A stretch of 64,000 nucleotides of DNA from assembly GCA_032718475.1 (NCBI GenBank), contig JAUCBJ010009044.1, positions 23,237 through 87,236 of the forward strand, read 5' to 3'. The position numbers and the translations under genes were made by a program. The DNA is from Nemertoderma westbladi (lineage: Eukaryota; Xenacoelomorpha; Nemertodermatida; Nemertodermatidae). This document shows, piece after piece, positions 53,007-64,000 of the stretch. How positions within the stretch are numbered: position 1 is the first letter of the stretch; each line of letters opens with the position of its first letter. The notes beneath the pieces were generated by a model that worked only from the letters and a program-made list of their open reading frames with translations, was not told the DNA's origin and ran no database searches.

Positions 53007-53744
53007 TTATTCGATTAACTTAGCAATATTAAATAAGCAGTTGGTGGTGCAGTAGAGTTTGTGGTAGAACAGTTTTTATCTTTATACTAGATGTTAGCTA
53101 TTTGTTTATAAAAAAAAATCAAATTTATAAAATTACAATCTCACTCATTTACCAACTCTTAAAATCAAATTAATTAATTTGAAATTTATTATATATATTA
53201 TATTATATTATACTGTATATTGGAAATTTATTATATAAGTTGGTTGGCAACAGCAGCGGTAATCCTATCCAATATATTGCGTAACTATTCATACTTAAAC
53301 AAAATGTTCCAGAACATCGTGTATTTATTAAATAGAATAAATGGCATCTAGCGAACGATACTTCTTGCAATCTTTGAACGCCTATATCTCAGCTGTTTCT
53401 CAACGAAATTCAGATATTGTTACATATTTCGAATCCTTGCAAGGCAAGCTTTTTAATGATATGAAAAAATTACGACTATTGTGAAGAATGTCCACGATAC
53501 GGAGGGTGCGATTTCGCAAAAGACACTTTTTTTAAACTCTTATAAAAAAATTTTGAAGGCAAAATCGAAAATTCCGGCTTCATGGGGTCGTCGACGGTGA
53601 GTGGAACTAGTTGATTTTCAAATTTCAAGCAATATGATAAAGATTTGTAGAAAAATCTGGGGGAGGGGGGGGGGGGGGGGGGGGTGGTCCGTGTCATCAG
53701 AAAATTACACTATATTACGGGACATGGTGTGTTTACTTTATGTT
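53007..53744. other. AT-rich sequence with a poly-G tract
   Basis: A G run lies at about 53660-53684. No gene recognised; the small ORFs are random. Confidence 0.5.
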
Positions 53745-53958
53745 TACTTTTAGATCTTTGTTCTTACAATATGATTTTAGATTATCCAGAGCGTGTTGTA
53801 CAGATGAGATGGAGTTTCCACATATTATCAGATCGTCCGCATACATATTGGCCAAACAGCCTGCCGCTATTATAATGAGTGGCAGGTCCGCCACATATAG
53901 AATAAATAGGAGCCGTGAAAGTCTATCATCACCTTATAACGCCGATTGTTTGGGTTAT
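53745..53958 (-). pseudogene. LINE reverse transcriptase fragment with YADD
   Basis: The minus strand reads SRLLFILYVADLPL then NMYADDLIICGNSISSVQHA, RT motif C and its surroundings, with no other domain attached. It is most likely the continuation of the LINE piece at 54618-55679 beyond the intervening array. Confidence 0.8.
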
Positions 53959-53960
53959 CG

Positions 53961-54617
53961 GTTCTAGAACGTACGAGCCAAGACAGACACAGACGTAAAT
54001 GACCGCGGTTCTAGAACGTACGAGCCAAGACAGACAAAGACGCAAATGACCGCGGTTCTAGAACGTACGAGCCAAGACAGACACAGACGTAAATGACCGC
54101 GGTTCTAGAACGTACGAGCCAAGACAGACAAAGACGTAAATGACCGCGGTTCTAGAACGTACGAGCCAAGACAGACAAAGACGTAAATGACCGCGGTTCT
54201 AGAACGTACGAGCCAAGACAGACAAAGACGTAAATGACCGCGGTTCTAGAACGTACGAGCCAAGACAGACAAAGACGTAAATGACCGCGGTTCTAGAACG
54301 TACGAGCCAAGACAGACAAAGACGTAAATGACCGCGGTTCTAGAACGTACGAGCCAAGACAGACAAAGACGTAAATGACCGCGGTTCTAGAACGTACGAG
54401 CCAAGACAGACAAAGACGTAAATGACCGCGGTTCTAGAACGTACAAGCCAAGACAGACAAAGACGTAAATGACCGCGGTTCTAGAACGTACGAGCCAAGA
54501 CAGACACAGACGTTAATGACCGCGGTTCTAGAACATACGAGCCAAGACAGACACAGACGTAAATGACCGCGGTTCTAGAACGTACGAGCCAAGACAGACA
54601 CAGACGTAAATGACCGC
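53961..54617. repeat. 47-bp minisatellite with a GTTCTAGAAC palindrome, 14 copies
   Basis: Unit GGTTCTAGAACGTACGAGCC plus AAGACAGACAAAGACG plus TAAATGACCGC. Copies differ at an A/C in ACA(A/C)AGACG and a few other bases. It interrupts a LINE remnant. Confidence 0.97.
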
Positions 54618-55679
54618 TAGGCCCATATACTTGCTAAGAATTTCTTACTAATTCCAAGCCCCGATAATTTCCAGCACAGCTTTGTTCTATTTATAGATTC
54701 AAAACATTTCTGGAAGTGAATAAAGACGCAATACAAGTGACCCCTAGATGGCTGAATTGAATCTCTTATTCAGTTATAAATGTGTAAATAAATTTATAAA
54801 TTTATCTCCTTTGCCTTTATATAAAGGGATGAGATAAGATGTGAGCCACACAACTGGGCATTTGCTTGAAGAGAAACACATAGAGAAAAATGCCGATAAG
54901 AATGGTAATAAATGGCCGATCCGATTTCAGGATGTTGTTTGTGATTCCAACATTTGTTTGGTTTGTTGTTGTTTATCGCAATCGCGACTTCCGTGGCACT
55001 TATTGGGGAGTTCAGAGTCGGGTCGTAATTGTTTTCTGGCACATCCGGCATGGTTGGAGCTGGTCCTGCTGTCACTAGTTTTGAGAAGTGGCTGGCCCAT
55101 TTATCTTCTGTGATTTGGTTGGCTGTTGATTTAGATGTGTTTTTACTCTTTAGAATGTTCCAGAACTTGTCGTTTTCACATTCCTCGACAAGATTGTGTT
55201 GTTTGTTAGCCTGAAAGATTATCTTCTTGTCTAAAATTAGTTGTTTATAGTTCCGTTGACTGTTTCTGAATTGTTCACGGGATAGATCATTTGGGTTAGC
55301 TTTCATTAAATGCTGCCTTCGTTTCTTTGTGAGCACGGTGACAATTGGAGTCGAATCAGGGTTTAGGATTCCTGGTTGTTGGTGTGATGGCAGCGTTTGA
55401 GACTGCAGAATTCAGATTTGATCATGCTAGATCAATATCTTATTCATCCCGTTTCACGAATTCGTCTGGGTCTAGGAGTTGTTCTAGCTTTGTTGTATCG
55501 ATCTGTCGGGTGGGTTGAGTTCTCTGTTTCCTGTTGTTTATGCTATTTTGGAGTGTTAGATTAACAGACACCCGTTGGTGTTTAGTGTTCATAGTTTGGA
55601 TAACATCAATGGATATGTCATCCGCCGTGCTGTAATCTGTATAAACCGCATCGATGCTACTATAGATCCAATCTAGCAA
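54618..55679 (-). pseudogene. LINE polyprotein fragment: post-endonuclease linker and RT motif A, decayed
   Basis: Minus-strand pieces: DYSTADDISIDVIQTMN and VNLTLQNSINNRKQR (55679-55440), then EECENDKFWNILKSKN, EDKWASHFSKLV and LNSPISATEVAIAINNNKPN (to about 54900), then YCVFIHFQKCFESINRTKL at about 54735. The last matches the RT motif-A region, but the catalytic Asp position reads His. Frame changes separate the pieces. Confidence 0.8.
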
Positions 55680-55709
55680 TGGTAAGTTGGAATATCCGGA
55701 TCATTTAGG

Positions 55710-58700
55710 CAATGCAGCCCGAAACCATAAAGGCCCGTACTGAGTAGCTCGCCACGGCAGTCCGAAACCATAAAGGCCCGCACTGAGTAGCTCGCCACGG
55801 CAGTCCGAAACCATAAAGGCCCGCACTGAGTAGCTCGCCACGGCAGTCCGAAACCATAAAGGCCCGCACTGAGTAGCTCGCCACGGCAGCCCGAAACCAT
55901 AAAGGCCCGCACTGAGTAGCTCGCCACGGCAGCCCGAAACCATAAAGGCCCGCACTGAGTAGCTCGCCACGGCAGCCCGAAACCATAAAGGCCCGCACTG
56001 AGTAGCTCGCCACGGCAGTCCGAAACCATAAAGGCCGGCACTGAGTAGCTCGCCACGGCAGTCCGAAACCATAAAGGCCCGCACTGAGTAGCTCGCCACG
56101 GCAGCCCGAAACCATAAAGGCCCGCACTGAGTAGCTCGCCACGGCAGTCCGAAACCATAAAGGCCGCACTGAGTAGCTCGCCACGGCAGTCCGAAACCAT
56201 AAAGGCCCGCACTGAGTAGCTCGCCACGGCAGTCCGAAACCATAAAGGCCCGCACTGAGTAGCTCGCCACGGCAGCCCGAAACCATAAAGGCCCGCACTG
56301 AGTAGCTCGCCACGGCAGCCCGAAACCATAAAGGCCCGCACTGAGTAGCTCGCCACGGCAGCCCGAAACCATAAAGGCCCGCACTGAGTAGCTCGCCACG
56401 GCAGCCCGAAACCATAAAGGCCCGCACTGAGTAGCTCGCCACGGCAGCCCGAAACCATAAAGGCCCGCACTGAGTAGCTCGCCACGGCAGCCCGAAACCA
56501 TAAAGGCCCGCACTGAGTAGCTCGCCACGGCAGCCCGAAACCATAAAGGCCCGCACTGAGTAGCTCGCCACGGCAGCCCGAAACCATAAAGGCCCGCACT
56601 GAGTAGCTCGCCACGGCAGCCCGAAACCATAAAGGCCCGCACTGAGTAGCTCGCCACGGCAACCCGAAACCATAAAGGCCCGCACTGAGTAGCTCGCCAC
56701 GGCAGTCCGAAACCATAAAGGCCCGCACTGAGTAGCTCGCCACGGCAGTCCGAAACCATAAAGGCCCGCACTGAGTAGCTCGCCACGGCAACCCGAAACC
56801 ATAAAGGCCCGCACTGAGTAGCTCGCCACGGCAGTCCGAAACCATAAAGGCCCGCACTGAGTAGCTCGCCACGGCAACCCGAAACCATAAAGGCCCGCAC
56901 TGAGTAGCTCGCCACGGCAGCCCGAAACCATAAAGGCCCGCACTGAGTAGCTCGCCACGGCAGCCCGAAACCATAAAGGCCCGCACTGAGTAGCTCGCCA
57001 CGGCAGCCCGAAACCATAAAGGCCCGCACTGAGTAGCTCGCCACGGCAGTCCGAAACCATAAAGGCCCGCACTGAGTAGCTCGCCACGGCAACCCGAAAC
57101 CATAAAGGCCCGCACTGAGTAGCTCGCCACGGCAGTCCGAAACCATAAAGGCCCGCACTGAGTAGCTCGCCACGGCAGCCCGAAACCATAAAGGCCCGCA
57201 CTGAGTAGCTCGCCACGGCAGCCCGAAACCATAAAGGCCCGCACTGAGTAGCTCGCCACGGCAGTCCGAAACCATAAAGGCCCGCACTGAGTAGCTCGCC
57301 ACGGCAACCCGAAACCATAAAGGCCCGCACTGAGTAGCTCGCCACGGCAGCCCGAAACCATAAAGGCCCGCACTGAGTAGCTCGCCACGGCAGTCCGAAA
57401 CCATAAAGGCCCGCACTGAGTAGCTCGCCACGGCAACCCGAAACCATAAAGGCCCGCACTGAGTAGCTCGCCACGGCAGTCCGAAACCATAAAGGCCCGC
57501 ACTGAGTAGCTCGCCACGGCAAGCCCGAAACCATAAAGGCCCGCACTGAGTAGCTCGCCACGGCAGTCCGAAACCATAAAGGCCCGCACTGAGTAGCTCG
57601 CCACGGCAGTCCGAAACCATAAAGGCCCGCACTGAGTAGCTCGCCACGGCAGCCCGAAACCATAAAGGCCCGCACTGAGTAGCTCGCCACGGCAGTCCGA
57701 AACCATAAAGGCCCGCACTGAGTAGCTCGCCACGGCAGCCCGAAACCATAAAGGCCCGCACTGAGTAGCTCGCCACGGCAGCCCGAAACCATAAAGGCCC
57801 GCACTGAGTAGCTCGCCACGGCAGCCCGAAACCATAAAGGCCCGCACTGAGTAGCTCGCCACGGCAGCCCGAAACCATAAAGGCCCGCACTGAGTAGCTC
57901 GCCACGGCAGCCCGAAACCATAAAGGCCCGCACTGAGTAGCTCGCCACGGCAGCCCGAAACCATAAAGGCCCGCACTGAGTAGCTCGCCACGGCAGTCCG
58001 AAACCATAAAGGCCCGCACTGAGTAGCTCGCCACGGCAGCCCGAAACCATAAAGGCCCGCACTGAGTAGCTCGCCACGGCAGCCCGAAACCATAAAGGCC
58101 CGCACTGAGTAGCTCGCCACGGCAGCCCGAAACCATAAAGGCCCGCACTGAGTAGCTCGCCACGGCAGCCCGAAACCATAAAGGCCCGCACTGAGTAGCT
58201 CGCCACGGCAGCCCGAAACCATAAAGGCCCGCACTGAGTAGCTCGCCACGGCAGCCCGAAACCATAAAGGCCCGCACTGAGTAGCTCGCCACGGCAGCCC
58301 GAAACCATAAAGGCCCGCACTGAGTAGCTCGCCACGGCAGCCCGAAACCATAAAGGCCCGCACTGAGTAGCTCGCCACGGCAGCCCGAAACCATAAAGGC
58401 CCGCACTGAGTAGCTCGCCACGGCAGCCCGAAACCATAAAGGCCCGCACTGAGTAGCTCGCCACGGCAGCCCGAAACCATAAAGGCCCGCACTGAGTAGC
58501 TCGCCACGGCAGCCCGAAACCATAAAGGCCCGCACTGAGTAGCTCGCCACGGCAGCCCGAAACCATAAAGGCCCGCACTGAGTAGCTCGCCACGGCAGCC
58601 CGAAACCATAAAGGCCCGCACTGAGTAGCTCGCCACGGCAGCCCGAAACCATAAAGGCCCGCACTGAGTAGCTCGCCACGGCAGCCCGAAACCATAAAGG

Positions 58701-61700
58701 CCCGCACTGAGTAGCTCGCCACGGCAGCCCGAAACCATAAAGGCCCGCACTGAGTAGCTCGCCACGGCAGCTCCGAAACCATAAAGGCCCGCACTGAGTA
58801 GCTCGCCACGGCAGCCCGAAACCATAAAGGCCCGCACTGAGTAGCTCGCCACGGCAGCCCGAAACCATAAAGGCCCGCACTGAGTAGCTCGCCACGGCAG
58901 CCCGAAACCATAAAGGCCCGCACTGAGTAGCTCGCCACGGCAGCCCGAAACCATAAAGGCCCGCACTGAGTAGCTCGCCACGGCAGCCCGAAACCATAAA
59001 GGCCCGCACTGAGTAGCTCGCCACGGCAGCCCGAAACCATAAAGGCCCGCACTGAGTAGCTCGCCACGGCAGCCCGAAACCATAAAGGCCCGCACTGAGT
59101 AGCTCGCCACGGCAGCCCGAAACCATAAAGGCCCGCACTGAGTAGCTCGCCACGGCAGCCCGAAACCATAAAGGCCCGCACTGAGTAGCTCGCCACGGCA
59201 GCCCGAAACCATAAAGGCCCGCACTGAGTAGCTCGCCACGGCAGCCCGAAACCATAAAGGCCCGCACTGAGTAGCTCGCCACGGCAGCCCGAAACCATAA
59301 AGGCCCGCACTGAGTAGCTCGCCACGGCAGCCCGAAACCATAAAGGCCCGCACTGAGTAGCTCGCCACGGCAGCCCGAAACCATAAAGGCCCGCACTGAG
59401 TAGCTCGCCACGGCAGCCCGAAACCATAAAGGCCCGCACTGAGTAGCTCGCCACGGCAGCCCGAAACCATAAAGGCCCGCACTGAGTAGCTCGCCACGGC
59501 AGCCCGAAACCATAAAGGCCCGCACTGAGTAGCTCGCCACGGCAGCCCGAAACCATAAAGGCCCGCACTGAGTAGCTCGCCACGGCAGCCCGAAACCATA
59601 AAGGCCCGCACTGAGTAGCTCGCCACGGCAGCCCGAAACCATAAAGGCCCGCACTGAGTAGCTCGCCACGGCAGCCCGAAACCATAAAGGCCCGCACTGA
59701 GTAGCTCGCCACGGCAGCCCGAAACCATAAAGGCCCGCACTGAGTAGCTCGCCACGGCAGCCCGAAACCATAAAGGCCCGCACTGAGTAGCTCGCCACGG
59801 CAGCCCGAAACCATAAAGGCCCGCACTGAGTAGCTCGCCACGGCAGCCCGAAACCATAAAGGCCCGCACTGAGTAGCTCGCCACGGCAGTCCGAAACCAT
59901 AAAGGCCCGCACTGAGTAGCTCGCCACGGCAGCCCGAAACCATAAAGGCCCGCACTGAGTAGCTCGCCACGGCAGTCCGAAACCATAAAGGCCCGCACTG
60001 AGTAGCTCGCCACGGCAGTCCGAAACCATAAAGGCCCGCACTGAGTAGCTCGCCACGGCAGTCCGAAACCATAAAGGCCCGCACTGAGTAGCTCGCCACG
60101 GCAGCCCGAAACCATAAAGGCCCGCACTGAGTAGCTCGCCACGGCAGCCCGAAACCATAAAGGCCCGCACTGAGTAGCTCGCCACGGCAGCCCGAAACCA
60201 TAAAGGCCGGCACTGAGTAGCTCGCCACGGCAGCCCGAAACCATAAAGGCCCGCACTGAGTAGCTCGCCACGGCAGCCCGAAACCATAAAGGCCCGCACT
60301 GAGTAGCTCGCCACGGCAGTCCGAAACCATAAAGGCCCGCACTGAGTAGCTCGCCACGGCAGTCCGAAACCATAAAGGCCCGCACTGAGTAGCTCGCCAC
60401 GGCAGCCCGAAACCATAAAGGCCCGCACTGAGTAGCTCGCCACGGCAGCCCGAAACCATAAAGGCCCGCACTGAGTAGCTCGCCACGGCAGTCCGAAACC
60501 ATAAAGGCCCGCACTGAGTAGCTCGCCACGGCAGCCCGAAACCATAAAGGCCCGCACTGAGTAGCTCGCCACGGCAGTCCGAAACCATAAAGGCCCGCAC
60601 TGAGTAGCTCGCCACGGCAGCCCGAAACCATAAAGGCCCGCACTGAGTAGCTCGCCACGGCAGTCCGAAACCATAAAGGCCCGCACTGAGTAGCTCGCCA
60701 CGGCAGTCCGAAACCATAAAGGCCCGCACTGAGTAGCTCGCCACGGCAGCCCGAAACCATAAAGGCCCGCACTGAGTAGCTCGCCACGGCAGCCCGAAAC
60801 CATAAAGGCCCGCACTGAGTAGCTCGCCACGGCAGCCCGAAACCATAAAGGCCCGCACTGAGTAGCTCGCCACGGCAGCCCGAAACCATAAAGGCCCGCA
60901 CTGAGTAGCTCGCCACGGCAGCCCGAAACCATAAAGGCCCGCACTGAGTAGCTCGCCACGGCAGCCCGAAACCATAAAGGCCCGCACTGAGTAGCTCGCC
61001 ACGGCAGCCCGAAACCATAAAGGCCCGCACTGAGTAGCTCGCCACGGCAGCCCGAAACCATAAAGGCCCGCACTGAGTAGCTCGCCACGGCAGCCCGAAA
61101 CCATAAAGGCCCGCACTGAGTAGCTCGCCACGGCAGTCCGAAACCATAAAGGCCCGCACTGAGTAGCTCGCCACGGCAGCCCGAAACCATAAAGGCCCGC
61201 ACTGAGTAGCTCGCCACGGCAGTCCGAAACCATAAAGGCCCGCACTGAGTAGCTCGCCACGGCAGTCCGAAACCATAAAGGCCGGCACTGAGTAGCTCGC
61301 CACGGCAGCCCGAAACCATAAAGGCCCGCACTGAGTAGCTCGCCACGGCAGCCCGAAACCATAAAGGCCCGCACTGAGTAGCTCGCCACGGCAGCCCGAA
61401 ACCATAAAGGCCCGCACTGAGTAGCTCGCCACGGCAGTCCGAAACCATAAAGGCCCGCACTGAGTAGCTCGCCACGGCAGCCCGAAACCATAAAGGCCCG
61501 CACTGAGTAGCTCGCCACGGCAGTCCGAAACCATAAAGGCCCGCACTGAGTAGCTCGCCACGGCAGCCCGAAACCATAAAGGCCCGCACTGAGTAGCTCG
61601 CCACGGCAGCCCGAAACCATAAAGGCCCGCACTGAGTAGCTCGCCACGGCAGCCCGAAACCATAAAGGCCCGCACTGAGTAGCTCGCCACGGCAGTCCGA

Positions 61701-62212
61701 AACCATAAAGGCCCGCACTGAGTAGCTCGCCACGGCAGCCCGAAACCATAAAGGCCCGCACTGAGTAGCTCGCCACGGCAGCCCGAAACCATAAAGGCCG
61801 GTACTGAGTAGCTCGCCACGGCAGCCCGAAACCATAAAGGCCCGCACTGAGTAGCTCGCCACGGCAGCCCGAAACCATAAAGGCCCGCACTGAGTCGCTC
61901 GCCACGGCGGTCCGAAACCATAAAGGCCCGCACTGAGTAGCTCGCCACGGCAGCCCGAAACCATAAAGGCCCGCACTGAGTAGCTCGCCACGGCAGCCCG
62001 AAACCATAAAGGCCCGCACTGAGTCGCTCGCCACGGCGGTCCGAAACCATAAAGGCCCGCACTGAGTAGCTCGCCACGGCAGCCCGAAACCATAAAGGCC
62101 GGCACTGAGTAGCTCGCCACGGCAGCCCGAAACCATAAAGGCCCGCACTGAGTAGCTCGCCACGGCAGCCCGAAACCATAAAGGCCCGCACTGAGTAGCT
62201 CGCCACGGCACG
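55710..62212. repeat. 6.5-kb 43-bp satellite, about 151 copies
   Basis: Unit CGAAACCATAAAGGCCCGCA plus CTGAGTAGCTCGCCACGGCAGCC. Most copies differ only at AGCC/AGTC/AACC before CGAAA. Single-base length changes occur at about 56163, 57522 and 58770. The minus strand has no stop in any of the three frames, giving overlapping ORFs above 2,100 codons that are artefacts. The middle (about 58,000-59,900) is almost perfectly uniform and the ends more variable. Confidence 0.97.
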
Positions 62213-62707
62213 ACGGGTGTTATTGTGATCCAGTCTGCAGTTAAGCAGACTCTCTTCTTCACTTTATTAATAAAATAGAAAAATTAAAATTAAAAAATTA
62301 AAATTAATATCCCTTTGAATAACCTGTTTTAAAAAAAGCGCTAAAACAAAAACATTCCGTCACTATTTATTTAGAACCGCCAGCCTTTTAATCAGTTATC
62401 CTCGCTCTCCTTCAAATCAAATGAACGAGGGGTTATTGATACTAGCTAGCTAATCTAATAATAGAACTAAAAGCATCATCTAACCTGGATGGATACCTTG
62501 CCACAGGGCCCGAAGCGGGCTGTGATTGGCCGACTATTTTTAGCCAAAGGAACGAAGAGTATTCGATTTTCTGTATTACTTTAACGGAAGCGGCTTCCTA
62601 TTGGCTATAGTAAGAGGTGTGAGGGAATCCCCAGGTTGTATTAGTAGGATGTATAAAGGTGCTATAATAAGTAAGAAAACGTTATAAATGAATGAATTAA
62701 AGTTTTC
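62213..62707. other. Unassigned AT-rich sequence
   Basis: No gene, exon or mobile element recognised. Confidence 0.5.
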
Positions 62708-62942
62708 AAAATGGTATTCAGGATGGTGGTAATTACATAATGATATTCAGGATGGTGGTAATTACATAATGATATTCAGGATGGTGGTAATTTCATAATG
62801 ATATTCAGGATGGTGGTAATTACATAATGATATTCAGGATGGTGGTAATTACATAATGGTATTCAGGATGGTGGTAATTACATAATGATATTCAGGATGG
62901 TGGTAATTACATAATGATATTCAGGATGGTGGTAATTACATA
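62708..62942. repeat. 29-bp minisatellite, 8 copies
   Basis: Unit TGATATTCAGGATGGTGGT plus AATTACATAA, nearly perfect; two copies have TGGTATT and one has TTTCATAA. Confidence 0.96.
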
Positions 62943-64000
62943 ATACATATCAATGATGTTCTTATAGATTATATATACTGTATATTAATTGTCAATTATA
63001 TTCTTTTTCTATTATAGGATTAACTGGATGTCGAAAACGACTATCTGCGGACAATATGACCATACGATACCGGGATATAACATTTGATAATGATAAGTAT
63101 GCGTTGATAAGTATATATCAATATTTGATGTCATATTCCGACTATCAATGTACTATTAATTGTTGACGCATTTCACCTTACGTATACTAGGAGATTCTAT
63201 ATACATTCTGAATTAAAGAATATACGTTATTCTATACTGTCTGTATCTACTAGGACTGAGCTGCTTGGAGTACAAAATTAGAAAATTGTACGGTGATACA
63301 ACTACAGAGCCTAACAATGAAAGCCTAAATATGTAGAAAAAATGTAATGCAGCCAAGAGCAAAACGCACAATGCAATATCAATAAATAGTTTCGGTAATC
63401 AGATGTTATTTTGCAGCAAGACAATTTAGAAACGCAAAATGTGCAGAAGCGACCATCGCACTGGCATACTGTTGTTATTCCAACGTTATTCCAATTATAT
63501 TGTACATAACCTTTCTTTGGTTCAGTTGAATAACGTATTGTACCTAACCTTTTGGTTCTGATAACTGATAACATACAACTCGACAATTTTAAATTAAAAT
63601 GTTTGGTAATTTGAATAGTCCGGATTTTGTCCGTCTTCAGTCTATATTTCGGTTTTTGTCGGAGTTTTGTTTATTTTGGTGGTTCGTGCGTTAATTAAGG
63701 TAAAAAAATCACAGAAATTGACTTTATATCATATATAAAGTTATTTTTAGAAATTACACCTTTTTCAAAAACGGACAAAATCTAACGATTAAGTCGGTTT
63801 TTGTCAGTTTTCTTGTCCGTTTTTTGTCCGTTTTTTAATTTTATACGTTGTTCTAATTATAAGGTCATAAAATAAACCTTTTAAAACGCAATAAACGAGA
63901 TTTTTCTGAACAAAACTCATTTTTCATCAAAAAAATACCGTCCGATGTCGGATTTTTTTTAAAAACGGACAAAAAATGAGTGAACGCTTCACGATTTTGC
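62943..64000. other. Unassigned AT-rich right edge with CGGACAAAA words
   Basis: No supported gene. Between 63620 and 63990 the words TTTGTCCG and CGGACAAAA recur in both orientations, suggesting the end of a repeat element cut by the window. Confidence 0.45.

Noticed and set aside
55673-62262. Three overlapping ORFs above 2,100 codons on the minus strand
   Set aside because: All are the same 43-bp repeat read in three frames; no independent coding evidence.
62213-64000. Upstream myosin exons (first MyTH4, IQ motifs) right of the BEL element
   Set aside because: I read the minus strand of 51,030-64,000 for MyTH4 hallmarks such as the DEIYCQ-type block and found none.

Overview
This is metazoan nuclear DNA, probably from a marine invertebrate. 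It has spliced genes with GT-AG introns, a myosin-VII homologue, BEL/Pao and non-LTR retrotransposons, tRNA-headed SINEs, TTAA-flanked MITEs and very large minisatellites. The species cannot be fixed from sequence alone. One SINE head carries a GGTCGATAAAATGAGTACC-type body resembling SINEs I associate with molluscs, which is only a weak hint.

Left half (about 1-31,343). The only conserved host gene is on the minus strand: the C-terminal tail of an unconventional myosin VII (MYO7A-like). I rebuilt 15 exons (26248 down to 9688, about 863 codons). Every junction is phase-compatible, with GT donors and AG acceptors. They encode FERM1, SH3, the second MyTH4 and most of FERM2. The end of the first MyTH4 (coding TR[L/R]QPPSWLELQ) lies upstream inside a 67-bp array of about 70 copies (26.5-31.3 kb). 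Each unit carries the last ~36 coding bases of that exon plus its splice donor. The terminal exon(s) are not visible. They should lie left of base 1, beyond an 8.9-kb 17-bp satellite (757-9645) and a 47-bp satellite (1-507). Introns hold foldback/MITE elements, SINE heads, a CR1/L2-like LINE, an RTE-like LINE 3' end in a hairpin, and several minisatellites. A recurring pattern is that tandem arrays contain, or start within about 45 bp of, splice sites.

Middle (31,344-51,029). A plus-strand BEL/Pao LTR retrotransposon of 19.7 kb, opposite in orientation to the myosin gene. It has an intact 1186-bp left LTR, a right LTR with an internal deletion, a 3.6-kb leader carrying a nested TTAA-flanked MITE, and a gag-pol reading frame broken by three in-frame stops and one frameshift. 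Between integrase and the 3' LTR lies a fully open 1442-codon ORF of unknown function with a CCHC zinc knuckle. This ORF and the splice-site arrays are the best candidates for something undescribed.

Right part (51,030-64,000). No host exon was recognised. It contains a 39-bp array, decayed LINE pieces on the minus strand (a Cys-rich ORF fragment and an EN/RT fragment interrupted by a 47-bp array), a 6.5-kb 43-bp satellite, a 29-bp array and unassigned AT-rich DNA. If the myosin gene is continuous, its upstream exons lie right of base 64,000, so this whole part would be one giant intron.
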